Shown here: one piece after another, positions 23,371-35,149 of the stretch
Position numbering within the stretch: position 1 is the first letter of the stretch
Layout: every line of letters begins with the position of its first letter
Assembly (NCBI RefSeq): GCF_040939455.1
Contig: NC_134108.1
Location: 47,429,501 to 47,493,500, forward strand
From: Microcebus murinus
Taxonomy: Eukaryota > Chordata > Mammalia > Primates > Cheirogaleidae
DNA: 64,000 nucleotides
Reading direction: 5' to 3'
The notes under the pieces: generated by a model
The model's input: the letters and a program-made list of their open reading frames with translations, nothing else
Told to the model about the DNA's origin: nothing
Database searches by the model: none
Translations under genes and position numbers: made by a program

Positions 23371-25116
23371 AGACATTACACTGGATTTAATCCAAGGGGC
23401 AGAATCCTAAAATACAATCTGAGCTTCTTCAATAAAGAGCATTGTGCCAGTCTAAGGCATCGTTCTTTAAAATGGAAATGTGTTTAGAGAATGCTTCACA
23501 TTAAAGGGACGACGATCAAAGGGCACATTTTTGGCCAAGAGTTCTAAGTCTTACAGACCCAAATAAATTTTATTTCCTAAATTGATTGGAACCATAACTC
23601 TGGATTTGGTGCTGCAATATAAAACTTTCTGGAACTTTTATCCTGGTGGAAAGGCTGTCGCCTCTTTATAAGTGTTGAGATTGCTCTAGTCTAAGATTAA
23701 ACCCCCCATGCCTATTGCTGAAACTGGCTCTTGTATCCGGAAGGCTTGAGTTGGAAGACTTTCACCGTTGACCCGGGAACCGGCAGAGCCCTGCCTTTGT
23801 TGGTGACACAGGCACACCTGGCTTTGGCCTTATCAGGAGAGGGAACGTCTGTGTTAGGTGTGGACACATGTCCACTCAGGTTCAGGATTCCGTGGCCCCA
23901 CGTCAAGAATAGAAAGCAGCTGCTCGTGCAGACAGTGCCTGAAACATTAGCTGCATTTTGCAAACGTAAGAATTTCCCCGATGAGAATCTTGACTGCAGA
24001 TGTGAGCCTGGCAGCTCCTCCCCAGCCCTGTGCCTGGGGCTCGGTCCTGGGGGTGTTGTTCCAGCGACACTCCCAGCCTAGAGATGCTCAATACCTGACC
24101 GCCCCTCTGTGCAAGGAAGCCGGACTTGCGGTTCTAGGTCATGAGGTGAGTCCAGCCCCTGAGCCTAGGGAGGGTGAGAGACTCCCGACAGCTGAGGCAA
24201 AGTCTGCCTTCTCACAGGGCACCAGGGCAGTCCTGGCCATGGGGCCCTTCAGCTTTTGGAGAAGCCAACCAAGCCAGGCCAGGCCAGGTGGAGAAAGAAA
24301 GTCCTAGGTACAGCAGGGACTAGTGACCTGTGATAAGTGTCCTGGGAGCAGGATGGCCTGATTCCTATCACACCCAAAGAGCACCCCCAGCTCACAGCTC
24401 TAGTCCTGCTTGGTTTGGGGCTGCAAGGCCCGAGCCTTAGCACTCGCACTTCCAGGAAGTGCTGCCCTGTTAGATTTGATGAACCTGACCTCCAGCAGAG
24501 AGTTCCAGAAGATTACAGACGTAAGAACATACGAGACTGTTTTTCAGGGCAAGCCCCTGGTTTTATAGACGAAACGTTTCCAGAAACACATTGAAAACTC
24601 CCATTGGCTTTGGTCCTGTCCTGACCTCATCCTTTTCATTATGAGAAAGTCTCCATGTGGAATGACATCCAGTGTCCCTTCCCTGAGCTGGCCACACTTC
24701 AGGACACCCTACTTCGATTCTCATGCCCTCTTTGATAAATGTAACTAACTCAAGATTCAGATGTACTCCCCCAGGCGAGTGGAGGGGCACAGGGTAGGTT
24801 GGAGATGTCCTGTCAGGGGCGCCCTAGCAACCAGCAGGGGCTTTCTCCAGAGGCTGAAGGCTCCAGAGCCTCCTTTGGCTTTCTTAAAACTGAAGAACCC
24901 TCAGGCAGAGTTGCCCTCCACATCTTGCTCACAGGGGAAGCCTGCAGTTTGTCTTCTGCCCTGGCTTACCCCAGGTAGCAGTTCTTACCCTGGCTGGCAG
25001 CTTTCCCCTGAGCTCGCTGCTAAATCAGGCAGTTAAGAGAACACAGCTTGAAATTTTAGTTAAGTGCAAATTCCTAGACTCTTCTGATTCTAAGTGAAAC
25101 CTAGAAATCTACATTT
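23371..25116. other. Unique intergenic DNA
   Basis: Non-repetitive and moderately GC-rich in 23700-25000. Several overlapping open frames of 60-116 codons exist on both strands but none resembles a known protein, and no promoter or splice pattern stands out. Confidence 0.45.
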
Positions 25117-25404
25117 ATTTTAACAGGGTCTTGCTCTGTCGCCCAGGCTGGGGTGCAGAGACACAATCATAGCTCACTGTGATCTCGACCTCCTGGGCTC
25201 CAGTGATCCTCCTGCCTGAGCCTTCTGAGCAGCTGTGTCTATAGGCACGTGCCACCACACCCGACTAATTTTTATTTTTTGTAGAGAGGAGGTCTCCCCA
25301 AGTTGCCCAGGCTGGTCTTGAACTCCTGGGCTCGAGCAATCCTCCTGCTTCAACCTCCCAAAGTGCTGGGCTGGGATCACAGGCACGAGCTGCCGTGCCT
25401 GGCC
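25117..25404 (-). mobile_element. Alu SINE, old AluJ-like
   Basis: Reverse-complement Alu from 'ACAGGGTCTTGCTCTGTCGC' to 'GAGCTGCCGTGCCTGGCC'. It lacks the lemur-specific internal segment and has 'CACAATCATAGCTCACTG', as in AluJ shared by all primates. Flanking CTACATTT on both sides suggests the target duplication. Confidence 0.9.
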
Positions 25405-25985
25405 TACATTTTTTAAAACAGAAAATTTTTCTTCTTAATGGCCCAAGTCATATATGTGTACATTCTCGAGTTAGTGTAAAAACATTACAGATAAAGCAAT
25501 GCCCTACCCCTTCCCAAACCATATCTTCCCAAAGGGAATCACTTATCAACTTGGTTTGTGTCTTCATAATCTTTTTTGAATACATCTACACAAGCAAGGC
25601 TTTTTTTTTTTTTACATAAATGAAATCCTTCTGTGCATATTGTTCTGCACCTTGACTTTTCACCCAACAAGATGTCTCAGAGAAATTTCCATGTCTGTGT
25701 GTTTAGATTTACTTTTTCATATTCCATAGAGTGGAAATAACATCATTTATTTCATCATTGTTCTGTTGGTGGATACTTAGATTACTTCAAGTTTCTCACT
25801 GTTACAAACAACTTTACATGCTTGCACTTTTTTCATGGACATCTGCAAGGATTTCTGTTGGAGAAAGATCCAGAAGTGGAATTGCTTCAATGTTAATTTG
25901 AATATATTCTTAAGTTTAATATCTACTGCTGAATTGTCCCATCCAACTGCTTAGTCAGTGTACATAAATAATCATTTTCCTGTAA
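25405..25985 (-). mobile_element. L1 LINE fragment
   Basis: 'ATGAAATCCTTCTGTGCATA', 'TTGTTCTGCACCTTGACTTT', 'CATATTCCATAGAGTGGAAA' and 'GATCCAGAAGTGGAATTGCT' match the reverse complement of an old L1 3' region. It has no coding capacity. Confidence 0.75.
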
Positions 25986-26074
25986 TCTTCATTTTTTAAC
26001 AAGTACTCAGATGATTTGGATGCAGGTGTCCAAGGACCATACTTTGAGGACATCAAATAGTGGTTGTGTTAGTT

Positions 26075-26400
26075 GACTATTGCTACAATAACACTGTGCT
26101 TACAGAAATTATCCCAAAACTCAATGGCTAAAAATAACAAGTTGTTTTTGTTTTTGTTTTTGTGGGTCTGCAGGTGGACCGCAACCCAGCTGTGCTTGAC
26201 TGGACTCTAGACTCAGAATTCCAACTTGCCCACTGCAGGACTTAGCTGCAGGCTTCAGGTCAAATTCAGATCTGTTCCACAGGTGTTTGCTCTGGGGCCC
26301 AGGCTGAAGGGGGACCCCCGCTTCCTGGGGAACTCATGTCATGTGGCTATCACAGGAGCACCCACGCCAACCCACACCTCTCACACTCTTTTAAGACTTA
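26075..26400 (-). mobile_element. MLT1-like LTR fragment
   Basis: 'GACTATTGCTACAATAACAC', 'CCCAAAACTCAATGGCTAAA' and a (GTTTTT)n stretch followed by 'GTGGGTCTGCAGGTGGACCG' resemble the reverse complement of an older MaLR LTR. Confidence 0.6.
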
Positions 26401-26564
26401 TGATTGCATCTCAATCTCTAACACTTCATTGGCCAGTCATGCGAAATGGCCAAGCACACATCAATGGGGCAGGAAAGTATACCCCATCCTTGGTGGGAGG
26501 GCTCTGCAAAGTTATGGCCAAGGGGAGCGGAGAGTCAGGGTGGTGTCTTTCAATCCCATCTACC

Positions 26565-26690
26565 GCCGGGGTTAAGGGCACCAGCTTTGGCGACAAAAAC
26601 ATTTGGTTTGAATTCCTGCTTCTGTAACATTAGGGAAATTACCAAATATAGATTTATTATTCCCCACTGTTGCATTGAGGTGATCCTCAC
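26565..26690 (+). repeat. MIR SINE fragment
   Basis: 'GGTTAAGGGCACCAGCTTTG' and 'TTGGTTTGAATTCCTGCTTC' match the MIR start. About 26690-27475 beyond it is AT-rich unique sequence with an AAAAC-rich stretch. Confidence 0.65.
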
Positions 26691-27475
26691 CAAAAATGGG
26701 CTTTTTTGATCAAGTTTAATACTTGGTTTAAGTAGATTTCAAAACTGCTTTACAAGCAGCACAGCTCTCCAGCTTTCCTGTGAAACACACATCACTGCAA
26801 GTTAAAAAAACAAGACATGGCTCCCTCGAATGCTCTTGTTAATATGCCATTCACACTTCCTTTGTGTTCATTCATACTTAGGGCTTAAAGAGATTCACTT
26901 CTTTCTCAGTGTTTCATTCCAAGGGAAAAAAATGTATAGTAATTACCATAATTCCTTAAAAGATTTAAATTTTTAAAAATACAACCCAAAAATAGATTAG
27001 TGAGGTCTTCCAGTAATTTTGTCTTTTTAATGTTATTTTTGAACTCTTTTTGAACTATAAAGCATTAACAGACACAGAAAGATGATTTTTTTTTAATTAA
27101 GCAGAATCAAGGATTTTTATCATACTGACTATATGAGATTGAGGTTGGGAATGTTTGTCTTGAGAATTATTGACACTACTGAGTATTTAGAAATTCAATT
27201 TTTCAGTAATTATCTTTCCTCCCCCCAAATTTAGATAATCTGATTTGTCTATAATTTAAAAACAAAACAAAACAAAAAACACCTAAAGAATTCCAAAGTG
27301 CTGCTTACCGTCAAAATGTTTTCACAAAAAACTACTCCTTACCCAGCCCTGTATTGGACATTATGTGCAAGGTGACAGGAAGAACCCACAGTCCTACTGG
27401 TGTCTTAGATACCAAGTGGCATAAAATCTCTCCTCTCAGGTATCTCCCATCTTGCCCTGTCAATACTCACGGCTA

Positions 27476-27815
27476 CGGCCGGGCGCTGTGGCTCACGCCT
27501 GTAATCCTAGCTCTTGGGAGGCCGAGGCGGGTGGATTGCTCAAGGTCAGGAGTTCAAAACCAGCCTGAGCAAGAGCGAGACCCCGTCTCTACTATAAATA
27601 GAAAGAAATTAATTGGCCAACTGATATATATATAAAAAACAAAAATTAGCCGGGCATGGTGGCGCATGCCTGTAGTCCCAGCTACCCGGGAGGCTGAGGC
27701 AGAAGGATCACTCGAGCCCAGGAGTTTGAGGTTGCTGTGAGCTAGGCTGACGCCACGGCACTCACTCTAGCCTGGGCAACAAAGCGAGACTCTGTCTCCA
27801 AAAAAAAAAAAAAAA
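27476..27815 (+). mobile_element. Strepsirrhine Alu, intact copy
   Basis: A complete plus-strand Alu with A/B-box-like left arm 'GGCCGGGCGCTGTGGCTCAC', the lemur insert 'AATTAATTGGCCAACTGATA', right arm 'GTGAGCTAGGCTGACGCCAC' and a 17-A tail. It is flanked by an exact 14-base target duplication, AATACTCACGGCTA, at 27462-27475 and 27816-27829. It is the youngest-looking Alu in the window. Confidence 0.97.
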
Positions 27816-28542
27816 AATACTCACGGCTATAGTTGTTACTTATGCCCTTTCTCACCCAGTAATTTGTTGTTATAAATCTACTGCCAAAACCTTGTAATGA
27901 CATAACTATTAATATAAACCTCTCATCTAAAACATTGCCCCAATCTAGCAGGAAGTGGCTTGAGGCCTGTGTCACCCCTGCTCTCGTAGATATGGAAAGA
28001 TAAAACTTGAGAGTGGGGAATATGTAACAGAGAAAATGGCCTGGAAAAGGGTTAAAATGTTTTCTGTCTCTTCAGAACCCCTCCACCCTTTTAGAGAACT
28101 AAAACCTACATCCCTCCCTCAGGCCAGTGATCAGAACAGGGAGAAGAGTGTCCTTTGTTCTTTGTGCCATAGGCGATAGCTCAAGGGAATTGTCCAGGAA
28201 CCAGATTATTTTAGCAGAAGATGGGATGAGTTCAGGCAGAAGCCACTAGATTGCCTTAACCAAAGATGGGATTATGGTATCAATCAGAACCTTTAAAAGC
28301 TCTGTACTGCTCAAAAACAAGGCACTGGTACTTTAAGATGGGAGTCTGCCAGCCTCCTCATTTGCCAACAAATTATTAATAATAAACTTCTCTTTCCTTC
28401 TCCTAAAAAAAAGACAACTCTTTAAGTGCTGAAAACATGGCCCAGTTTGACTTCTCTTTAGACTTGGGAAGTTCATATACTGATAGAGTTTGAAACTAAA
28501 TTTGGCATTGGAGAATATAAAAATCAACATTGATATATTAGT

Positions 28543-28946
28543 TTGCTAGGACTGCCATAACAAAGAAACTCAGACTGGGCGGCTTAAACAATAGAAATGT
28601 CTCACAGTTCTGGAGGCTGGAAATCCAAGATCAGGGTGTCAGCAGATTTGGTTTCTCCTAAGGCTTCTCTTCTTGGTTTGAAGAAGGCCACCTTCTCACT
28701 ATGTCCTCACATGGCCTTTCCTCTGGTCATCCACATTGCTAATGCCTCTCTGTCTTAGTCTCTTCTTATAAGGACACCATCAGATTGGATTAAGGCTCAC
28801 CCAAAGGCCTCATTTTATCTTAATTTCAGTACTTCTTTAATGGCCCTGTCTCCAAATATAGTCATATTCTGATGTATTGGCAGTTAGAGCTTCAACATGT
28901 AAGTTAGCAGAATGTGGGGGAGAGACACATTTCAGCCCATAAAAAT
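28543..28946 (-). mobile_element. MLT1 LTR (MaLR)
   Basis: 'GCTAGGACTGCCATAACAAA', 'CAGACTGGGCGGCTTAAACA', 'CACAGTTCTGGAGGCTGGAA' and 'ACTATGTCCTCACATGGCCT' are the reverse complement of an MLT1 LTR. It has no internal region. The 27830-28540 interval before it is unique. Confidence 0.9.
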
Positions 28947-28964
28947 AGATTGTGGACAAAATTA

Positions 28965-29575
28965 CTTTAAAATTTTTTAAATAGCTTTATTGAGATATAA
29001 TCACATACCAAACAATTCACTCATTTAAATTGTATAAGTTAATGACTCTTGTTATACTCACAGAGTTGTGCAACCATCACCACAATCAATTTTAGAACAT
29101 TTTCATTACCCAAAAAGAAACCCCACACCCCTTAGTCATCACTCATTCCCTCCCTCCCCTCCCCTCCCCCAGCCCCAGGCAATCACTAATCCACTTTCTA
29201 TCTTCATGATCTGCCTATTCTGGTCATCTTATTTAAATGGAATCATATGATATGGGGTCATTTGTGACTGGCTTCTTTCACTTAGCACGTTTTCAAGGGC
29301 CATCCATGTTATAACAAGTATCAGACTTTTATTTTTTTATGGCTTAATATTCTATCATGTGAATATACCACATTTTATTTATCTATTCATTAATGGATGG
29401 ATATTGGGGTTATTTTCACTTTTTGACTATTATGAATAGTGCTATTCATAATAGCACTATTTGACTATTATGAATAATGCTGCTATGAACATTTATGTGG
29501 ACATATGTTTTCAACTCTCTTTGGTATATGGACTGGAATTACTGGATCATATAGTAACTCTATCATTCTTTTCCT
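28965..29575 (-). mobile_element. L1 LINE 3' region
   Basis: Begins 'AATAGCTTTATTGAGATATA' and continues 'TTGTGCAACCATCACCACAA', 'GGAATCATATGATATGGGGT' and 'ATGCTGCTATGAACATTTAT', the reverse complement of an L1 3' UTR/ORF2 end. An unusual local inverted duplication is at 29425-29476. Confidence 0.85.
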
Positions 29576-29579
29576 TTTC

Positions 29580-29883
29580 TTTTTTTTTTTTTTTTTTTTT
29601 TTTGAGACAGAGTCTCACTCTGTTACCTTGGCTAGAGTGCAGTGGCATCATCATAGTTCATAACAACCTCAAACTCCTGGGCTCAAGTGATCCTCCTGCC
29701 TTAGCCTCCCAAGTAGCTGAGACTACAGGTGCACACCACCATGCCAATCTAATTTTTCTATTTTTTGTAGAGATGACGTCTTACTCTTATTCAAGCTGGT
29801 CTGAAACTCATGACCTCAAACAATCCTCTTGCCTTGGCCTCCCAAAGTGCTAGGATTATAAGCATGAGCTACTGTGCCCAGCC
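29580..29883 (-). mobile_element. Alu SINE
   Basis: Reverse-complement Alu with about 24 T, then 'GAGACAGAGTCTCACTCTGT', ending 'CATGAGCTACTGTGCCCAGC'. It is diverged (CpG sites decayed) and inserted at the junction between two L1 fragments. Confidence 0.9.
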
Positions 29884-29899
29884 TCTATCTTAATCATTG

Positions 29900-31545
29900 A
29901 AAATAAAGTTTTACTTAAATTGTTATTATTCAAACTAAATAATCAAGAGGAGATATTCCATCTTCATGCATTAGAAAACTTAATATTATTAAAATATCAG
30001 TTCTTTCCAAATTGACCTATAGAGTCCAGGCAATCCCAATCAAAATCCCAATAGAAGCTTTTGTGGAAATTGATAAGATTCTTAAATTTATAAGGAAATG
30101 CAAAGAACTTAGAATAGCCAAAACCATTTTGAAGAATAACAAAGTTGGAGACCATATACTACTATCAGATTTGAAGATTTACCATAAAAGGCAAAGTGGT
30201 ATAGACAAAGATATACACATAAACCAATGGAACAGAATAGAGACTCCAGAATTAGAACCACACACATATAGTCATTTGGTTTGGAACCACTGCAATTCAG
30301 TAGGAAAATACTGGTCTTTTTAATACATGGTGTCAAATCATTTGCATACTCATGTTGAAAAAAATGAACCTTCACACTCTTACACCATACACAAAAATTC
30401 ATCTGAAGGTAGATTATATTCCTAAATGCAAAACGTAAAACAATAAGGCCTCTAAAGCAAAACAGTAGATTATCTTCATGATCTTGGAATAGGCAGAAAT
30501 TTCTTTAAAAGATTTCAAAAGTAAAACAATAACTTGGACCTTTTTAAAAATAAGAATGTATGTTCATCAAAAACATCATCGAACAAGTAAATAGGCAAGT
30601 CACATACTTGGAAAATATATTAATATTTGCAATACATATTTCTTACAAAACGCTCATACCCAGAATATATTAAGAACTAAAAATCTTTAAGAAAAACTAA
30701 ACAGTTTATTTTAAAATGGGCAAAAGATTCAACAGGCACTTCACAGAAGAGGATATCCTCATGGCCGGTAAGCATAGAAAAGGTGCTCACCAACATTGTT
30801 CATCAAGGAAATGCAAATTAAAATCACAAGGGGATAGCATGAATGACAAAAAGCAAAAGGAATGACAATACCAATATTGAACAAGGATATGGAGCAACTC
30901 AAAGGTCATTCATTGCTGGCGGAAGTATAAATTTGTTCCACCACTTTGGAAAACTGGCAGTAGAGTTAAGCATATACTTACTACCCTATATCCCAGCAAT
31001 TCCACTCCTAGGTGTATATATATCCAAGGGGAAATAGTACATATGCATGTAAAGGATTTGTGCATGAATATTCATAAAACATTCATAATAGCCAAAAACT
31101 GGAAACAATTTAAATGTTCATCAACAGAAAAATGGGTCAATAAATTGTAGATAAATTCATACAATGGAACGTATCACACAGTGGTGAAAAAGAACAAACT
31201 ATTGATACGCATCACGTCACAACAGATGAAATTTCAAAATTCTAATATTGAGTGAAGGGAAGCAGACATAGAAGAGTACATTCTGTGTGATTCCATTTAT
31301 ATTATGTTTATTTACATGACAGAACTAATCAAGGGTGATAGAAGGCAGTCTAGTGCTCATCTGAGGGTCTGGAGGTAGTGACCAGGTAGGGGCACAGCGG
31401 AACCCTCTAGAGTGAAGGAAAGTTCTATCTCTTAGTCAAGTTGGCAGTTACATTAGTATATCTAAAAGTAAAAAATCCCTGAGCTGCACACTTAAGACTG
31501 GCGCACATTACAGAATGTAAGTTACCTCAACAACAAAAACTAATT
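29900..31545 (+). mobile_element. L1 LINE, ORF2 end and 3' UTR, decayed
   Basis: Plus-strand old L1. A frame at 30012-30323 reads 'IPIKIPIEAFVEIDKILKFI', typical of L1 ORF2 C-terminal sequence. Later 'CAGCAATTCCACTCCTAGGT', 'TGTTCATCAACAGAAAAATG' and 'CACACTTAAGACTGGCGCAC' match the ORF2 end and 3' UTR. Stops and frameshifts break the frame throughout; it is not active. Confidence 0.9.
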
Positions 31546-31599
31546 GAGAGAAACTACTCATACTAAGAGAAACTTTATAAGGACTTAAATGTAAGTCTA

Positions 31600-31900
31600 C
31601 TACCTCTTTAAGGGTCTGGTAGATTATCTAACTTCTTTGAGCCTCAGTTGTTCATGTTAATAGAGATAATATCTACCTTGTATGTATTAATTTGGTGACA
31701 AGATAATGTATATAAAATAAGGCAGTTAACTGCCCTCTTCCTCAGTTTTCCCATCTGCGAAATGGGCATAAAAATAGTAACTCCCTCATATCAGAAGTTA
31801 ATTTTGAGCCAATTTACACGAAGCACTTAGAACAGTGTCTGGCATAGGAAACTCTCAATACATGCTGATATAGCAGTTGTTACTGCTATTGTCAACATTA
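31600..31900 (+). repeat. Two MIR SINE fragments in tandem
   Basis: 'ACTTCTTTGAGCCTCAGTTG' (about 31635) and 'CTCAGTTTTCCCATCTGCGA' with 'GAACAGTGTCTGGCATAGGA' (about 31740-31860) are two MIR cores in the same orientation. Confidence 0.75.
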
Positions 31901-32219
31901 TGGATACGGACTAGATGAACTGCAAAGCCTCACCCAACTGCTGCAAGAGTCTATGCATAAATGGAAGCCAGGGAGATGGGGTTTATGGCCCGTGGTCCCG
32001 GTGACAAAGCCGAGAAGAAAAGCCAAGTCCTTTGACTCCCTGCCCAGGGTTCTTCCCTGAATAAATTCCTCCAAGGAAGTATTAATTCTGCATGTGTTTG
32101 TATGTGTCTGCAATAGAATTTCTGTGTTTAGGAAGCATAAGGCAGCCTCATGTTTGGGGGAAGAGAGGAAATGTCATTTCTTTCTCTATTGTCCTCCCCT
32201 AAATCATGGTTAGACACTA

Positions 32220-32440
32220 TATTAGTACTTCAACGTTCTCCTTTATATGCCAGGTTCTGTTCTAGACTGTTACATATATTAAGGCCTATTGTCCCCATTT
32301 CAAGGTTGAGAGAACTGGAAAAGAGGGTGTCTAAGGGACTTGCCTAAGGTCATGCTGCTACCAAGTTGGGGAAGCCAGAAACAGAACGCAGACTGCTGGG
32401 TGCCAGAGTCCACGCTCCTGACCCCTGCCGCACTGCCTCC
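32220..32440 (-). repeat. MIR SINE
   Basis: 'ATGCCAGGTTCTGTTCTAGA', 'CCCCATTTCAAGGTTGAGAG', 'AGGGACTTGCCTAAGGTCAT' and 'GTGCCAGAGTCCACGCTCCT' are the reverse complement of nearly full-length MIR. Confidence 0.8.
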
Positions 32441-34488
32441 TCTGACAAGGCTCTGTTTTTTTCTAGAAACCTGCCTTGGTCAGAAGTCTCTCCCCCAAGC
32501 GCTTTGCTCCCTCTGTTCACCTCCCCTTTCTCAGGATCAAAGGAGCCAAAGCAGCACCAGCACTCCAGGTCTCCACACAAGCAGGGCTCGCTGCCCCAAA
32601 TGGCCCTTGGCTTTCTCTGTGGCCCTATCAGTTCTCAAAGCCGCCTCTATCACCCCGATTTCTCCAGGGATCCCTCTGTGCTGGCCTTTTTTGGGGGGCG
32701 TGGGTGGTGGGAGTATGTTCCAGGTCTAACCCTGAAGTTACCAAGTTATATTTTTCAAAATGACGCTCCCATCCTCCACCCCAGCCCCTGGCCTTACCTC
32801 CAGGCTTCCAAGGCCGACATCCCCTTTTTTCTGGAAAATAACGATTTATAACATCTTGGGCAGCCTAGCAGGTTCCACAGCAAGTCTGTCAGGGCTAACG
32901 TGGTTTGGGGCATAAGTGTGCGAGAAGCCCCGTTTGTTCACAAATGTCAACCTGTGCAATCTTAACTAAATCAAAGAAGAAGCTGAAGATGTGGGTCCTA
33001 TGGCACATTGGGGGTGGGGGCGAGATGATATCAATTTCAGTGTAAAATCTCCCCAAAAATGTTAGGTTTAGTAGTGAATTCATTTGGAGATCCTTTGTCC
33101 CAAGACAGATTCTAAAGTAGAACCATGTAATTATGTGTCAGTAGACAGGAGAATAAAATTCTCTTCTCTCTCTTTCTACCCCCACCCCCTAAACCCCCCC
33201 AACCCACCCCTTTCTTTCTAACCCTGGTTCCTTCCTCTGGATTCACTGAAACCTTCAGAAAAGGTGTGTGTTTAGGGTTAGAGGGTGCTGCCTTCAGTTT
33301 AATAGATTTCCTATACCCAGCACATTTCACAGGATAAAACGCAGTTCCTGAGTTTGGATTCAGATGCCAGGTGCCAGTGTCGGACCTGGCTTTTGTGTTC
33401 TGTTCTGCCACTAAGGCCCCCAGCTGACACCCTTTGCAATCCAATAAAGGGGGCTGGGGGCTGTGGGAGCACCAGCAGCTGCCTGTCACCACAGGGAACT
33501 GTGCTCTTTCCAGACCCAAATTTATGTCCATCCGCTGTAAACTTTATACTGTGCCTCCCCGCTGTTGAAAGTGATTTACTCTCGAGGTGTTGGATCACAG
33601 GACGCAGAGAGATTTGTGCTACCCCCACAGGCGTCACATAAAGAAAGCGCCCCAGGGTCAGAGCAGCTCTCCAGAGGGCCTTGAATCGCAGAGGCCGGGT
33701 GATAGCGTCTCCCCAGCTGAAGTCTCCGAGGTGTCTCCCGGCTGGCTTTCAGCCTGACAGCCATAAAATCAGAGGAGGCTGCAGAAGTAGGCCTGGGCTC
33801 GACAGATGGGAGAAAACCCATGTGCAATGGCTTTTCTTTTTCACCTATACATACCCCCAAAACGTCCATAAATAATAGGAGGTTTGTCTGAAAGAGAAAA
33901 GGGGGAAAATATGTATGTGTGTGTGTATATATATAATATACATATTTAATATAAATATACATATTTGAATATGGAAAATGATGCATTTTTCTAAATATTT
34001 ATAGAGGTGACCAAATCTGTTTCTGCTCATCAGTAAATAGTGGAGAGAAGAGTCTGGCCAGGCCCAGGGAGTTCTTCCAGTAGGTGCGCAGTGTGGACCA
34101 GGAATGGAGCTGCCTGTTGCAGCTGAAGCTCAGCTTTGGCCAGGAAAGGGCTTCCTTCTTTCACCATGATAAATTCCCTGGTGCATTCTATCGTGTGCCT
34201 CCATGTCAAGCCTATTTGTACAAACAATCAATCCCTGGAAGTGAGAAAAGGACATGCCCTGAAGTTCACCTTCAGGAAGTCCTTGTCTGTTTGCTATGGC
34301 ATGCTTTACACTGGGTCATGAAAAATTATTTGGGGACTCAGACATCCCATACTTATGTGACATAGAATCAAAGGGAAGATACAATCTAGCTTCTTCATTT
34401 TGACAAGCTCAAAGAAGTAATGGGTACTGTCTCTCTGCTATTTAAGTTTAAGAATGAGACAGTCCTAGGGTTCTTAATTTGCCCAGTG
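32441..34488. other. Unique intergenic DNA
   Basis: No gene or clear repeat. 33910-33970 is a short TG/TA-rich tract. Frames of 95-161 codons in 32340-32851 and 33112-33531 lack any recognisable family and are treated as chance. Confidence 0.45.
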
Positions 34489-34900
34489 TATCAGTCAGGG
34501 TAAGTAACACTAGCTGCAGTAACAAAAATCCCAGAAGTATCAGAGACTTAGTTCAAGTTAGTCACACTCTAGTCCAATGTGGGTTGAGCAGGTCTCCTGA
34601 GTGTCTCTCCTCTGAGCTATGACTCGGGCCTTTCCAACTGATGAGACCACAACTGCTAGAGCTTCTTTGGAGCCTTCTACTGGCTCCCCTGTCTTCATCT
34701 GGCCATAAGTGAACTGATGGTCTAACGGGATGTTTTAAGAGCCAGACCTAGAAAGGAATGGCTTTTATTACTTCTGCTCACATTCCATTGATCAGAACTT
34801 GTTGCATGCCCTTCAGAAGCAAGGAGTCTGGAGCATGTCTCCTCATGTGCTTGAAAGCAGAAATGGAATTGGTGGGAATCTAGTCCATCCTAGACACATC
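34489..34900 (-). mobile_element. LTR-like ancient repeat
   Basis: 'TATCAGTCAGGGTAAGTAAC', 'GCTGCAGTAACAAAAATCCC' and 'CTCACATTCCATTGATCAGA' match a known old LTR-type consensus whose family name I cannot fix. 44425-44720 looks like a second copy of its right half. Confidence 0.55.
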
Positions 34901-35149
34901 TAGGAATGGAGGTGAACCTGAACTAAGAGTTTCAGGCCTGACAGCATTCCTGTCTTGCCTTGAACCAACCATTACTAATCCCATTCAATCCTGATACACA
35001 TTTATGTCACCTACATAGTATGATTTATGGGCTGTTAGAAAGCCATCCTGCACTATAATATCTTCTGTAGCCTGCATATTCTGGAACTTTGCCATTAGAA
35101 ATTCATCCCATTTGGGTTCAACATTGCCTTGATCTTTTCTTTCTTTTTT

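Noticed and set aside
30012..30323. 103-codon frame resembling a reverse transcriptase
   Set aside because: As a host gene: it is the decayed ORF2 end of an old L1 and is annotated as such.
28965..31545. Opposed L1 pieces as a single 5'-inverted (twin-primed) insertion
   Set aside because: Both pieces contain L1 3' UTR sequence at their outer ends, so they are two separate insertions.
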